The position numbers and the translations under genes were made by a program. Source: Sulfuricurvum sp. (lineage in GTDB: Bacteria; Campylobacterota; Campylobacteria; Campylobacterales; Sulfurimonadaceae). Taken from it: 64,000 nt of DNA. Where the stretch lies: NCBI GenBank assembly GCA_028718525.1, contig JAQULP010000004.1:53813-117812 (forward strand), in the 5' to 3' direction. The notes under the pieces were generated by a model. That model searched no databases. It saw only the letters and a program-made list of their open reading frames with translations, and was not told the DNA's origin. Below, piece by piece: positions 36,438-44,718 of the stretch (position 1 is the stretch's first letter; each line of letters opens with the position of its first letter).

Positions 36438-37325
36438 ATGTTTGGATTTATTAAAAAAGGGCTCCAAAAAACCCTAGAAGCCATCGCTTCGATCGTTCCC
36501 GAAAAAAAAGCGAAAATATCCAAAGATGAGTTGGAAAATATCCTTCTTGAAGCCGATGTTGAATACGATCTCGTCGAAATTATTCTTCGTGAACTTTATC
36601 AAAACGATATAACCCGTGATCAGCTCCGTTCAAAACTCCTCGCTACACTCAGTTTTGCCCAAAACACCCTTCCGGAGAATCCGGATAAACCGACGGTCAG
36701 TCTGATTATCGGTGTCAACGGTGCCGGGAAAACCACAACCATAGCTAAACTGGCACAGCGCCATCTCAATAACGGTGAAAGAGTCATATTAGGAGCCGGT
36801 GATACGTTCCGTGCCGCGGCCATTGAACAGCTCACCCGCTGGGCCGATAAACTGGAGATCCCGATAATCTCCTCACGTCAGGGGCATGATCCGAGCGCCG
36901 TGGCCTATGATACGATCGAATCGGCTAAAGCACGCGGATTTGAACAGGTGATTATCGACACGGCGGGCCGGCTGCATACTCAAACCAATTTAGGCAATGA
37001 GCTCAAAAAAATCGTCCGTATCTGCGATAAAGCCCATACCGGTGCCCCTCATCGCAAAATTCTTATCTTAGACGGAACGCAAGGGAGCTCCGCCATCGCT
37101 CAGGCCAAAGCGTTCAACGAAATGGTCGGAGTCGACGGTATTATCATTACGAAACTTGACGGCACGGCTAAAGGGGGATCTGTTTTCAGTATCGCCTACG
37201 CATTGCAACTGCCGATCCTTTTCATCGGTGTCGGGGAACAGCCGGAACATCTCATCCCGTTTGATAAATATGAATTCGTCGACGGTATTTTGGATGCGAT
37301 ATTCGGGGAAGAAACGGCGAAATAA
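36438..37325 (+). CDS. ftsY: Signal recognition particle receptor FtsY
   Basis: 295 residues: the NG GTPase core without the long acidic A domain of E. coli. Motifs: GVNGAGKTTTIAKLA (G1), DTFRAAAIEQL, IIDTAGRLHTQTNL (G3) and TKLDGTAKGG (G4). It docks ribosome-SRP complexes at the membrane. Its stop overlaps the radA start (TAATG). Confidence 0.97.
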   Translation: MFGFIKKGLQKTLEAIASIVPEKKAKISKDELENILLEADVEYDLVEIILRELYQNDITRDQLRSKLLATLSFAQNTLPENPDKPTVSLIIGVNGAGKTTTIAKLAQRHLNNGERVILGAGDTFRAAAIEQLTRWADKLEIPIISSRQGHDPSAVAYDTIESAKARGFEQVIIDTAGRLHTQTNLGNELKKIVRICDKAHTGAPHRKILILDGTQGSSAIAQAKAFNEMVGVDGIIITKLDGTAKGGSVFSIAYALQLPILFIGVGEQPEHLIPFDKYEFVDGILDAIFGEETAK

Positions 37326-38677
37326 TGGCCAAGAAAAAAAACGTCCTCTTCGAATGTCAGCACTGCGGATTCACCACCCCTAAATGGATGGGCAAATGTA
37401 CCAATTGCGGCGGATGGGACAGCTTTGTCGAACTCAGCGAGCAGCAGCAGGAGGTGATCAAACTCACCTCAACCGCTTCGCCTTCGGGCGGGGTAAAAGC
37501 CAAAGAGATCACCCAAATCGTCGAAGAGAATACCGAACGTTTCAGCAGCGACGATGCCGAACTCGATATGGTTCTCGGCGGCGGTGTCGTTCCCGGATCC
37601 CTCGTCCTCATCGGCGGAAGCCCCGGTGTCGGTAAGTCAACCCTGCTTCTGAAAATCGGCTCAAACCTCGCGAAACAAAACCGGAATGTCCTCTACGTCA
37701 GCGGCGAAGAGAGCGAAGGACAGATCAAACTCCGTGCCAACCGTCTTGGGGCCAATGTCGATAATCTCTATCTGCTAGCAGAGATACGGCTCGAACAGGT
37801 ACTCGGAGAACTGCATGAGCGTAATTATGAATGCATTATCATCGACTCGATCCAAACCCTCTATTCCGAAACCATTGCGTCGGCTCCCGGATCGGTGACA
37901 CAGGTACGCCAGATTACGTTTGATTTGATGCGCATTGCCAAAGAACGCCGCATCGCCATCTTTATTATCGGCCATATCACCAAAGAGGGTTCCATTGCCG
38001 GACCTCGGGTACTGGAACACATGGTCGATGTCGTTCTCTATTTCGAAGGAGACAGCGGACATGAACTTCGCATATTGCGCGGATTCAAAAACCGTTTCGG
38101 CCCTACCAGTGAAATCGGTGTATTTGAAATGCGCCATGACGGATTGGTATCGGCCAAAGATCTCTCCTCCCGTTTTTTCAACCGAACCAAGTCCCAAAGC
38201 GGTTCAGCCTTAACGGTCATCATGGAAGGCTCCCGCCCAATTGTCTTGGAAGTACAGGCACTCGTAAGCGATACCCATGCCCCTAATCCGAAACGCCAGG
38301 CTACCGGGTTTGAAAACAACCGCCTCAATATGCTCCTTGCACTGTTGGAACGAAAGCTCGAAATCCCCCTTAACAGCTATGACGTCTTTATCAATATTAC
38401 CGGAGGGATCAAAATTACCGAAACATCTGCCGACCTGGCGATCCTCGCCGCTATCATCAGCAGCTTTCGCAACCGTGCCATTTCCAAAGAGACGGTATTT
38501 ATCGGAGAGGTCTCTCTGGTAGGCGATATCCGAGAAGTGTATCAGATCGATCAACGCCTCAAAGAAGCAGCTTCTCAGCAGATCACCAAAGCGCTGATCC
38601 CTAAAAAACCGCTCGAAAAAACAGCAATTAAATGCTATGAAATTGATGAAGTCAGCAAACTTTTGGAGTGGTTTTAA
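37325..38677 (+). CDS. radA: DNA repair protein RadA
   Basis: 450 residues. C4 zinc finger (CQHCGF ... CTNCGGW), RecA-like core with Walker A GGSPGVGKSTLL, the RadA-specific KNRFG in RGFKNRFGPTSEIG, and a Lon-protease-like C-terminal domain (ITGGIKITETSADLAILAAI). It is a helicase that processes recombination intermediates. Coupled to ftsY. Confidence 0.97.
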   Translation: MAKKKNVLFECQHCGFTTPKWMGKCTNCGGWDSFVELSEQQQEVIKLTSTASPSGGVKAKEITQIVEENTERFSSDDAELDMVLGGGVVPGSLVLIGGSPGVGKSTLLLKIGSNLAKQNRNVLYVSGEESEGQIKLRANRLGANVDNLYLLAEIRLEQVLGELHERNYECIIIDSIQTLYSETIASAPGSVTQVRQITFDLMRIAKERRIAIFIIGHITKEGSIAGPRVLEHMVDVVLYFEGDSGHELRILRGFKNRFGPTSEIGVFEMRHDGLVSAKDLSSRFFNRTKSQSGSALTVIMEGSRPIVLEVQALVSDTHAPNPKRQATGFENNRLNMLLALLERKLEIPLNSYDVFINITGGIKITETSADLAILAAIISSFRNRAISKETVFIGEVSLVGDIREVYQIDQRLKEAASQQITKALIPKKPLEKTAIKCYEIDEVSKLLEWF

Positions 38678-38688
38678 CCAAAATTACG

Positions 38689-38694
38689 TATAAT
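38689..38694 (+). promoter_or_regulatory. -10 box for the 90-residue protein and carbonic anhydrase
   Basis: A perfect TATAAT 29 bp before the ATG at 38724. Confidence 0.5.
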
Positions 38695-38723
38695 AAAGCA
38701 ATAAAAAAACAAGGAGAATCCAC

Positions 38724-38996
38724 ATGCCAATGTGTTCTATTTTTGCCGATCATAAATCAGAAGAGCGTTATTCAAAACTCTCATTAGCATACTCGACAGA
38801 GGAAGAACATCAAATGATCGAAGAAGCGATTAGCGCATGTACTCCATTATGTTCCATAGTTCCTAATATTTACGGAGGCGATGTTACCGACGGTAAAAGA
38901 ATGATTACCATTGAGTACCATGACGATTGCGATCGCGAGGGAGGCAATGTATTTGAAGCCATTATTAAACATTTAGGGATTGAGCAGTGTCATTAA
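38724..38996 (+). CDS. Hypothetical 90-residue acidic protein with five Cys
   Basis: Not recognised. ATG at 38724 with AAGGAGA a few bases upstream. Five cysteines, including the pair in ACTPLCSI, a Cys near each end and one in EYHDDCDREGG; rich in Glu and Asp; predicted alpha/beta with no membrane segment. The last 10 bp overlap the start of the beta-carbonic anhydrase gene, so the two are co-translated. A metal-related or regulatory role toward the Zn-dependent anhydrase is possible, but the sequence does not show it. Confidence 0.7.
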   Translation: MPMCSIFADHKSEERYSKLSLAYSTEEEHQMIEEAISACTPLCSIVPNIYGGDVTDGKRMITIEYHDDCDREGGNVFEAIIKHLGIEQCH

Positions 38997-39667
38997 GTAT
39001 TAACGCTTCGGATCAAAGTGCTCTGCGGCTAAAAGAGTTTGCAGACGGCAATGAAACATTTCAGCAAACCTATTTTAAAAAGCATGAAACGCAGTTGCTG
39101 AATCTTGTGAAAGAGGGGCAGCATCCGAGAGCCCTTTTCATCGGGTGTTCCGATTCTCGCGTTATCCCGGATTTGATTGTTCAATCCAATCCGGGAGACC
39201 TGTTTGTCATACGTAATGTCGGGAACTTTGTGGCCCCATATAAACCCGATGAAGATTTTCACTCCACGGCAGCCGGAATCGAGTATGCGGTCGGTGTATT
39301 AAAGGTTTCAGAAATTATTATCTGCGGCCATTCTCATTGCGGAGCCATTGAAGCGCTTTATGCAGCCTCGTGTGAGACTTCTATGATCCATACGGCAAAA
39401 TGGCTCACGTTGGGGGAAAAGGCGAAATCAATGGCATTGCTCGCACTTGGAAGCAGTACCCCCAAAGCAGAACTTCTCCGTGCAACCGAACATCTCTCGA
39501 TTATCACCCAAATCGAGAATCTTCTAACCTACCCTTATGTCAAAAAGCTGGTCGAAGAAGACAAACTGTTTATTCACGGCTGGTATTACGATATTGAAAC
39601 CGGAGGGATCGAATATTATGATCCCGATTCCTATCAGTTCCGTCCGCTCAGCGAGTTGGGAGATTAA
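38987..39667 (+). CDS. Beta-class carbonic anhydrase
   Basis: 226 residues. Start GTG at 38987 with AGGG eight bases before; no close ATG. Zinc ligands Cys54 (GCSDSR), His115 and Cys118 (CGHSHCGA), with the catalytic Asp56-Arg58 dyad. Interconverts CO2 and bicarbonate in the cytoplasm, relevant for the CO2-fixing reverse TCA metabolism usual in this group and for carboxylases such as CarB. Its 3' end is eight bases from that of the convergent MlaE gene. Confidence 0.94.
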   Translation: MSLSINASDQSALRLKEFADGNETFQQTYFKKHETQLLNLVKEGQHPRALFIGCSDSRVIPDLIVQSNPGDLFVIRNVGNFVAPYKPDEDFHSTAAGIEYAVGVLKVSEIIICGHSHCGAIEALYAASCETSMIHTAKWLTLGEKAKSMALLALGSSTPKAELLRATEHLSIITQIENLLTYPYVKKLVEEDKLFIHGWYYDIETGGIEYYDPDSYQFRPLSELGD

Positions 39668-39676
39668 TCCGTCTCC
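39659..39676. terminator. Inverted repeat between convergent anhydrase and MlaE genes
   Basis: GGAGA/TCTCC with an eight-base loop spans both stop codons. There is no T-run on either strand, so it is a weak candidate only. Confidence 0.25.
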
Positions 39677-40470
39677 TACCAATCAAGATACAAAAATAAG
39701 GCAGAGATAAAATAATTGGCGATAAAAATTGCCACTGCCGAATAGACAACCGCATAGATTGTCGACTGCCCTACTCCACGCGCTCCCCCGCTCGTGTGAT
39801 AACCGATATAACTCCCGATCGAGCTTACAATAAAGCCGAAAACGGCCGCTTTGATTACCCCCGTCATAATATCTTCGAATTCACCCAGTCTCATCAAGGT
39901 TTCCTGATACGCTATCGGATTAATTCCCAACACACCGGTAGAGATCAGATAGGCCGAACTGATCGCAATAAAATCGAACCAAATCACCAGTAACGGCAGT
40001 GAAATAACGGTAGCGACAATACGTGGAGTTATCAAATACTCCTTAGAGTCAACCCCGAGGATATCAATGGCATCGATTTGTTCTGAAACACGCATTGTCC
40101 CCAGTTCAGCCGCCATAGCGCTTATGGATCGTGAAATTAACATTAATGAGGCAAAAACAGGCCCCAGTTCTTTGGTAATCGATAAAAAAATCGTATATCC
40201 GATAAAGGTTTCGACACCGAACTGGTGAAATCCGTCATAAAGCTGTATCGCTTCAACCATCCCCGTAAACAGGGCAGTCAACGTGATAACCCCCATGCAT
40301 CCCATCCCGATCACATCGATTTGGGCCAATACGATTTTATAACGTTTAAATGCCAAGGGATAAAGTTTGAAAAGATTGGTTTGAAAGAGTATAAACATAC
40401 CAAAGCGTTCAATTGTCTCATACATATGGACAAAAGGACGCCCTATATAACCTAAAAGCGTCTCAAGCAT
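39676..40470 (-). CDS. mlaE: MlaE-family ABC lipid transport permease
   Basis: 264 residues. Five to six membrane segments and the MlaE motifs GFVSSIGSYIGYHTSGGARGVGQSTIYAVVYS near the C-terminus and LISRSISAMAAELGTMRVSEQIDAIDILGVDS in the middle. Part of a system that moves phospholipids between the membranes. The ATPase (MlaF) and MCE protein (MlaD) genes that usually follow are absent; the next gene is convergent, so they must lie elsewhere. AGGA precedes the ATG. Confidence 0.9.
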   Translation of the reverse strand: MLETLLGYIGRPFVHMYETIERFGMFILFQTNLFKLYPLAFKRYKIVLAQIDVIGMGCMGVITLTALFTGMVEAIQLYDGFHQFGVETFIGYTIFLSITKELGPVFASLMLISRSISAMAAELGTMRVSEQIDAIDILGVDSKEYLITPRIVATVISLPLLVIWFDFIAISSAYLISTGVLGINPIAYQETLMRLGEFEDIMTGVIKAAVFGFIVSSIGSYIGYHTSGGARGVGQSTIYAVVYSAVAIFIANYFISALFLYLDW

Positions 40471-40549
40471 TTATTATTTCCTTATTTTCATAGGCGAAGT
40501 TTACCAAAATTTCGATTATGACACGTGCCAATTTTCATAAGTTTCTCGC

Positions 40550-40555
40550 TACAAT
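40550..40555 (+). promoter_or_regulatory. -10 box for fliL-acpS
   Basis: TACAAT 31 bp before the fliL ATG. No sigma-28 or sigma-54 flagellar consensus is visible. Confidence 0.4.
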
Positions 40556-40586
40556 AACCAAACTATTATATCCTAAGGAGCAATGG

Positions 40587-41129
40587 ATGGCTGAAAAAGA
40601 AGAAGAAAAAGCCGCTGAAGGCGGAGAAAAGAAAAAATCGAACCTCTTGTTGATTATTATTATAGGGGTATTGGTACTTATTTTAATAATCGGTGCCGTT
40701 GTCGCGTTCTTAATGATGGGGAATGAAGAATCAGCCACCAAAGGGGGAGAACCTGCTGCGCAAGAGGCCTCGGCAAAAAGCAGTGAGGATTCAAAAGAAT
40801 CAAACAGCGATGCTTCGATGACGGAAGTGGGGCTAATGTATCCCCTCGATACGTTTACCGTCAATTTATTGAGTGAAAGCGGCCGCCGTTATCTCAAAGT
40901 TGAGATGAATCTTGAACTCGAAGGTGAAGAGTTGAGTCCGGAACTCGATACTAAAAAACCGGTTTTCCGTGATATTATTATCCGTATCCTCAGTTCCAAA
41001 TCCCTCGAAGAAATTTCAACGATCAAAGGGAAAGAGAAGCTCAAAGAGCAAATCGTCAATGATCTTAATACACGGTTAAAAGACGGAAAGGTCAAAAACG
41101 TCTATTTCACCGACTTTGTGGTGCAATGA
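40587..41129 (+). CDS. fliL: Flagellar basal-body protein FliL
   Basis: 180 residues from ATG 40587 (AAGGAG six bases before; another ATG four bases earlier opens a three-codon frame only). Short charged cytoplasmic start, one membrane segment (LLLIIIIGVLVLILIIGAVVAFLMM) and the periplasmic FliL domain (YPLDTFTVNLLSESGRRYLKVEMNLEL). It supports stator function of the flagellar motor. It overlaps acpS by ATGA. Confidence 0.92.
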   Translation: MAEKEEEKAAEGGEKKKSNLLLIIIIGVLVLILIIGAVVAFLMMGNEESATKGGEPAAQEASAKSSEDSKESNSDASMTEVGLMYPLDTFTVNLLSESGRRYLKVEMNLELEGEELSPELDTKKPVFRDIIIRILSSKSLEEISTIKGKEKLKEQIVNDLNTRLKDGKVKNVYFTDFVVQ

Positions 41130-41482
41130 TCGGCATCGACCTCATCAAAATCGATCGGATGGAACGTCTTATGGAGCGTTTCGGCGATCGGGGCCTCCGT
41201 AAATTTTTATCGGATGACGAAATCGTCTACATTCAAACACCTCGAAATGCCGCAGGTTTCTGGGCAGCCAAAGAGGCATGTGCCAAAGCACTTGGGTGCG
41301 GCATCGGTTCCGAATGCGGTTTCCATGATATTATCCTCTCAAAAAACCTCAAAGGTGCCCCGCAAATCACCCTATCTCCAATGGTACGAGAGCGTTTCCG
41401 TATTGCCGATATGTCTGTATCCATTACTCACGACGGCGACTATGCGATTGCCGTCGTCGCTTTTCAACCATTATTTTCTTAA
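41126..41482 (+). CDS. acpS: Holo-[acyl-carrier-protein] synthase
   Basis: 118 residues. Motifs GIDLIKIDRM with the metal-binding Asp, and FWAAKEACAKALGCG with the second metal ligand Glu; SVSITHDGDYAIAVV near the end. It transfers phosphopantetheine from CoA to ACP. The coupling to fliL is also known from Campylobacter (Cj1408-Cj1409). Confidence 0.94.
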   Translation: MIGIDLIKIDRMERLMERFGDRGLRKFLSDDEIVYIQTPRNAAGFWAAKEACAKALGCGIGSECGFHDIILSKNLKGAPQITLSPMVRERFRIADMSVSITHDGDYAIAVVAFQPLFS

Positions 41483-41490
41483 GGATCAGT

Positions 41491-41793
41491 ATGGACACTC
41501 CTGAACTCATAACGATACAAAAATACGCATCACAGCACCGTATCAGTATCCACAGTGTTATTAAAAAAATCATGAAAGGGGAACTCCCGAGCGTCGTCCA
41601 GGAAGAAAACGGCAAAGAGGTAACCTATATTGCCCTCTCCCAAGCCGTTTCTATCCCGTCTGCACGGGCAGAGAGTTCCAAAGATGATGAGGCATTAATC
41701 GACTATAAAAAAGCGTACGATTCCCTCCATCGGGAATACCTTATCCTAAAAACAAAGTACGAAAAACTTCTTGAAATCCATGGGGAAGGCTAA
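41491..41793 (+). CDS. Hypothetical protein with HTH-like start and coiled-coil end
   Basis: 100 residues. The first 50 resemble the excisionase/MerR-like pattern of a short helix-turn-helix followed by a wing (ITIQKYASQHRISIHSVIKKI ... VTYIAL), and the last 35 form a likely coiled coil (YDSLHREYLILKTKYEKLLEI). AAGGATC lies before the ATG, eight bases after acpS. It could be a small DNA-binding protein; this is inference from pattern only. Its stop abuts the thiS stop on the other strand. Confidence 0.6.
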   Translation: MDTPELITIQKYASQHRISIHSVIKKIMKGELPSVVQEENGKEVTYIALSQAVSIPSARAESSKDDEALIDYKKAYDSLHREYLILKTKYEKLLEIHGEG

Positions 41794-41994
41794 TCACCCT
41801 CCTCCGACAAAATCCAGAAGCTCGATAGTATCTCCCTCTTTAAGAGGGGTATTTCCCCATGCATCCTGCTTCACAATTTCCATATTCAGTGCAGATGCCA
41901 TAACCCGCTCTTCCAGACCGAGTGAGCGGATCAGATCCAGCAGGGTAGCCCCTTCATTGACATCACGAATCTCACCGTTAACTTTAATCTTCAT
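41794..41994 (-). CDS. thiS: Sulfur carrier protein ThiS
   Basis: 66 residues, ubiquitin-like beta-grasp, ending in the required Gly-Gly (DFVGGG) that is thiocarboxylated and gives sulfur to thiazole synthase for thiamine. AGGAGGG precedes the ATG. It is the last gene of a seven-gene minus-strand operon; no thiG, thiF or other thiamine gene is adjacent. Confidence 0.88.
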   Translation of the reverse strand: MKIKVNGEIRDVNEGATLLDLIRSLGLEERVMASALNMEIVKQDAWGNTPLKEGDTIELLDFVGGG

Positions 41995-42002
41995 ATTCCC
42001 TC

Positions 42003-42515
42003 CTACATAGACATTTTGATAAGTTGAGCGATTGCAAAATTTTTCTTGACCATTGCAAAATCATACGCTGTTGCCCCGTCATTATTGCGTAAATGGGAAT
42101 CAGCTTTAGCTTTCAATAAAAAGTCGACTATCGGTTCATTACCGCTAAAAGCCGCTTGATGCAAAGGGGTAATCCCGTCATTGTTGGCCAAATTAACATC
42201 CGCACCCCGAAGTGTAACAAAAATGACAAGGTCAATATTTTTTTTCTTCACCGCTAAAATCAATGCCGTATTTCCTTGAAAATCCTGCGCATTAATATCA
42301 GCACCGTTATCAAGCAACATTTGGGCTATTTTCAGATCCCCCATTTTAATCGCTACGTGCAAAGCGGTCAGTCCGGCACCATTTTGTTCATCAACATTTT
42401 TATGGATACGGAGGTGATTTTGAATTTTCCCGATATCCCCTTCAAAAGCCCCATCGTGCAAAACACCGCCCCACGCTAAACCAGCAAGCATGAGTAGTAC
42501 GATTCCCAAACGCAT
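42003..42515 (-). CDS. Exported ankyrin-repeat protein
   Basis: 170 residues with signal peptide (MRLGIVLLMLAGLAWGG) and four ankyrin repeats (for example NGAGLTALHVAIKMGDLKIAQMLL and NDGITPLHQAAFSGNEPIVDFLL). Ankyrin repeats bind other proteins; periplasmic ones are often linked to oxidative stress or catalase in this phylum. It starts three bases after the midA stop. Partner unknown. Confidence 0.85.
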   Translation of the reverse strand: MRLGIVLLMLAGLAWGGVLHDGAFEGDIGKIQNHLRIHKNVDEQNGAGLTALHVAIKMGDLKIAQMLLDNGADINAQDFQGNTALILAVKKKNIDLVIFVTLRGADVNLANNDGITPLHQAAFSGNEPIVDFLLKAKADSHLRNNDGATAYDFAMVKKNFAIAQLIKMSM

Positions 42516-42518
42516 TGT

Positions 42519-43508
42519 TTATCCCTTTACAAAACGGATCATCTTAAAGCGTTCACCCATCAGAGTCGGTGTGATCAGAATTTTAACTTTTTCTAACTCT
42601 TGGGTATAGATAGCATCACCGGCATGCTCTTTGAGTATTGCCAAAAGGTCTAAAATTCCCATTTCGACCAAGGCGACCAGTTGAGTCGCATATTGAACGC
42701 AAACGGCCCCTTCCTCTTCAAATGCCGCTTTGACCTGTTCGAAATTGACATCATAAGTGATATCCGTTTTCCCAAAAAGTTCACTAAGATTCAAGTTCTC
42801 ATCAAAAAGAGGATATACCTGATGTTCTTGATAAACACGGATTGAGAAATCACTCCGTGCATTTAATTCACCGTAATCGAAACTCATAAACTCGAATCGT
42901 TTGGATGTCTTCATCATCGCCTGTGCAAACGTATCGTATCCGAGTGCTATCTCCCCGCGGTCTTGATGATACCGTTGAGCTAATGCCGTTATTTCAGGGG
43001 CATCTACATCAAAAACAATCTTATGATTCTCGACACGGCCGACTTTTCCTTTGTAAAAAAGTTCACAGCCGAATGCATCAAATATTTCATTTGCAATGAA
43101 AAAAGTCGATTGTTCGTCCAGCTCGGACAAATCGCTGTAATGTTCCAGATTCACGGCATTCCCAAAAGATTCATCAAAATAGCTTTTCTGAGCTTCACGC
43201 AACGAACCGAAACGTTCAACTATCCCGAAACGGAGAGTTTGCAGCAACTGAGGGCGCAGGGTATGGAGAAATTCGATGATATCGGCTAATAGATACCCGT
43301 GATGGGCACCTATTTCACATATTAAAGAATCAGGACGTAAAAATCCATCCTCAATTCGGCTAATTATATGCTTGGCAATCGTCCCGCCAAAAAATTTGGA
43401 GGTACTGACCGCAGTATAAAAATCCCCTTTTTTACCGATTGGACGATACGAGGCGTAATATCCCTCTTCGCCGTAAAGCCAATTGTTCATATAATCACTA
43501 AATCGCAC
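42519..43508 (-). CDS. MidA-family SAM-dependent methyltransferase
   Basis: 329 residues. Start GTG 43508 with AAAAGG six bases before; the product begins with the family pattern FSDYMNNWLYGEEGYYAS, IGKKGDFYTAVSTSKFFGG. SAM-binding segment LICEIGAHHGYLLADIIEFL and FFIANEIFDAFGCELF. Relatives methylate a complex I subunit (NDUFS2) in mitochondria; the bacterial target is uncertain. Overlaps the tolC-like stop by 11 bp. Confidence 0.85.
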   Translation of the reverse strand: MRFSDYMNNWLYGEEGYYASYRPIGKKGDFYTAVSTSKFFGGTIAKHIISRIEDGFLRPDSLICEIGAHHGYLLADIIEFLHTLRPQLLQTLRFGIVERFGSLREAQKSYFDESFGNAVNLEHYSDLSELDEQSTFFIANEIFDAFGCELFYKGKVGRVENHKIVFDVDAPEITALAQRYHQDRGEIALGYDTFAQAMMKTSKRFEFMSFDYGELNARSDFSIRVYQEHQVYPLFDENLNLSELFGKTDITYDVNFEQVKAAFEEEGAVCVQYATQLVALVEMGILDLLAILKEHAGDAIYTQELEKVKILITPTLMGERFKMIRFVKG

Positions 43509-44718
43509 CGTTTACCTTTTCATACAAATTGAGCAGTTCTAGCTGACGGTCGGTTTCCAATATGGTGACTTCAATCTCTTGAATCTTCAAAGAATTCGAC
43601 AGCATTTTGACATCATATTCGGTTTTATATCCCGCTTTGAATAACGCTTGCGTATCTGCAAGGAGTTTTTCGTAAAGCTTTTGATTTTCCCGTGCCAGGG
43701 CTATTTTTTTATCGCTGTTCGTAAGATTATGACGAACCTGTTGATATAAAGTATGCAATTCCCGTTTTTTATCGCGCATAAGGGTATTTGATTTAAGAGC
43801 CTCGATACGGGATATCTCCATATCACGCATTTCATTATAATGAATCGGCAATGAAGCACTTACTCCATAGGTTTTGTAATTACTTTGGGCTGAAATGGTT
43901 CCGGGAAATCCCGCAAACTTCGTATTCTCCAATTTATTCCAATTATACGCGGCATTTACACTCACTTGCGGAAGATATTTTGCCCTTGTCATATTGGCAT
44001 TCCACCGATTTTTCTCCATCTCACTTTGGGCCAACTGCAAATCGATCGCTTCGGATTCAAACCGTTCATCCCCGATCAGTTCCAGTTTCGGAATACTTAC
44101 CGATCCGTAGGGCTTATCGCTAATACTTTCATAGGCACTTATAAGCCTCTCTTTGGACGTTTGTAAATCATAGAGCCCCTGGGTGAGGAGATTTTTTTCA
44201 ATGATCGCATTATCCAAAAACCCCGAATCAAGTTCCCCGTGCAGATAACTCTCCGTTTTCAATTCCAGATTCAAAGCGGCATTGGCAATTAATAACTCCT
44301 GTTTTTGTTGACGCAGATCACTTTGACGTATCTGCATCAGCAAAGCCACCGCCTCTTTTATCAGTTTTTGGCGCGCGGCATCTATCGACAACGTCGCATA
44401 ACGCTCCGATGCTTCGGAAAATTTGATTCCGTAATAGATCCCACCACTTCTAAAAATCGGCTGATCAATGGAAATTCCGGCATTTTGCGTTGTCGCATCC
44501 GCATTATACTGATCACTTTTTCCGTACGAATAATGAATGACAATCGGTTGAATCCACGCATCATGGAGAACATCGCTTTGCAATGTTGCCTTGCGGTAAT
44601 CGTAATCAAACTGTTCCTCTTTCAGTGTCGAAAGAAGCGCTTCTGAACCTATTGCCGGATAGGCAAGCAGAAGACTATAAAGAAGCCATCGCTTTTTCAA
44701 GACGTATAAACCCTTCAT
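43498..44718 (-). CDS. TolC-like outer-membrane efflux protein
   Basis: 406 residues from ATG 44718 (AGGGG six bases upstream; the preceding TTG is less likely). Signal sequence (LLYSLLLAYPAIGSEA), two halves of long periplasmic helices and beta-strand segments typical of the OEP family. It forms a trimeric outer-membrane exit channel. The HlyD-like adaptor three genes upstream is the likely partner; an inner-membrane pump gene is missing. Overlaps argD by 44 bp. Confidence 0.82.
   Translation of the reverse strand: MKGLYVLKKRWLLYSLLLAYPAIGSEALLSTLKEEQFDYDYRKATLQSDVLHDAWIQPIVIHYSYGKSDQYNADATTQNAGISIDQPIFRSGGIYYGIKFSEASERYATLSIDAARQKLIKEAVALLMQIRQSDLRQQKQELLIANAALNLELKTESYLHGELDSGFLDNAIIEKNLLTQGLYDLQTSKERLISAYESISDKPYGSVSIPKLELIGDERFESEAIDLQLAQSEMEKNRWNANMTRAKYLPQVSVNAAYNWNKLENTKFAGFPGTISAQSNYKTYGVSASLPIHYNEMRDMEISRIEALKSNTLMRDKKRELHTLYQQVRHNLTNSDKKIALARENQKLYEKLLADTQALFKAGYKTEYDVKMLSNSLKIQEIEVTILETDRQLELLNLYEKVNGAI

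Noticed and set aside
40583..40594. Three-codon upstream frame (ATG GAT GGC TGA) at the fliL start
   Set aside because: Its ATG is only four bases before the fliL ATG and shares its SD; most likely a chance overlap.
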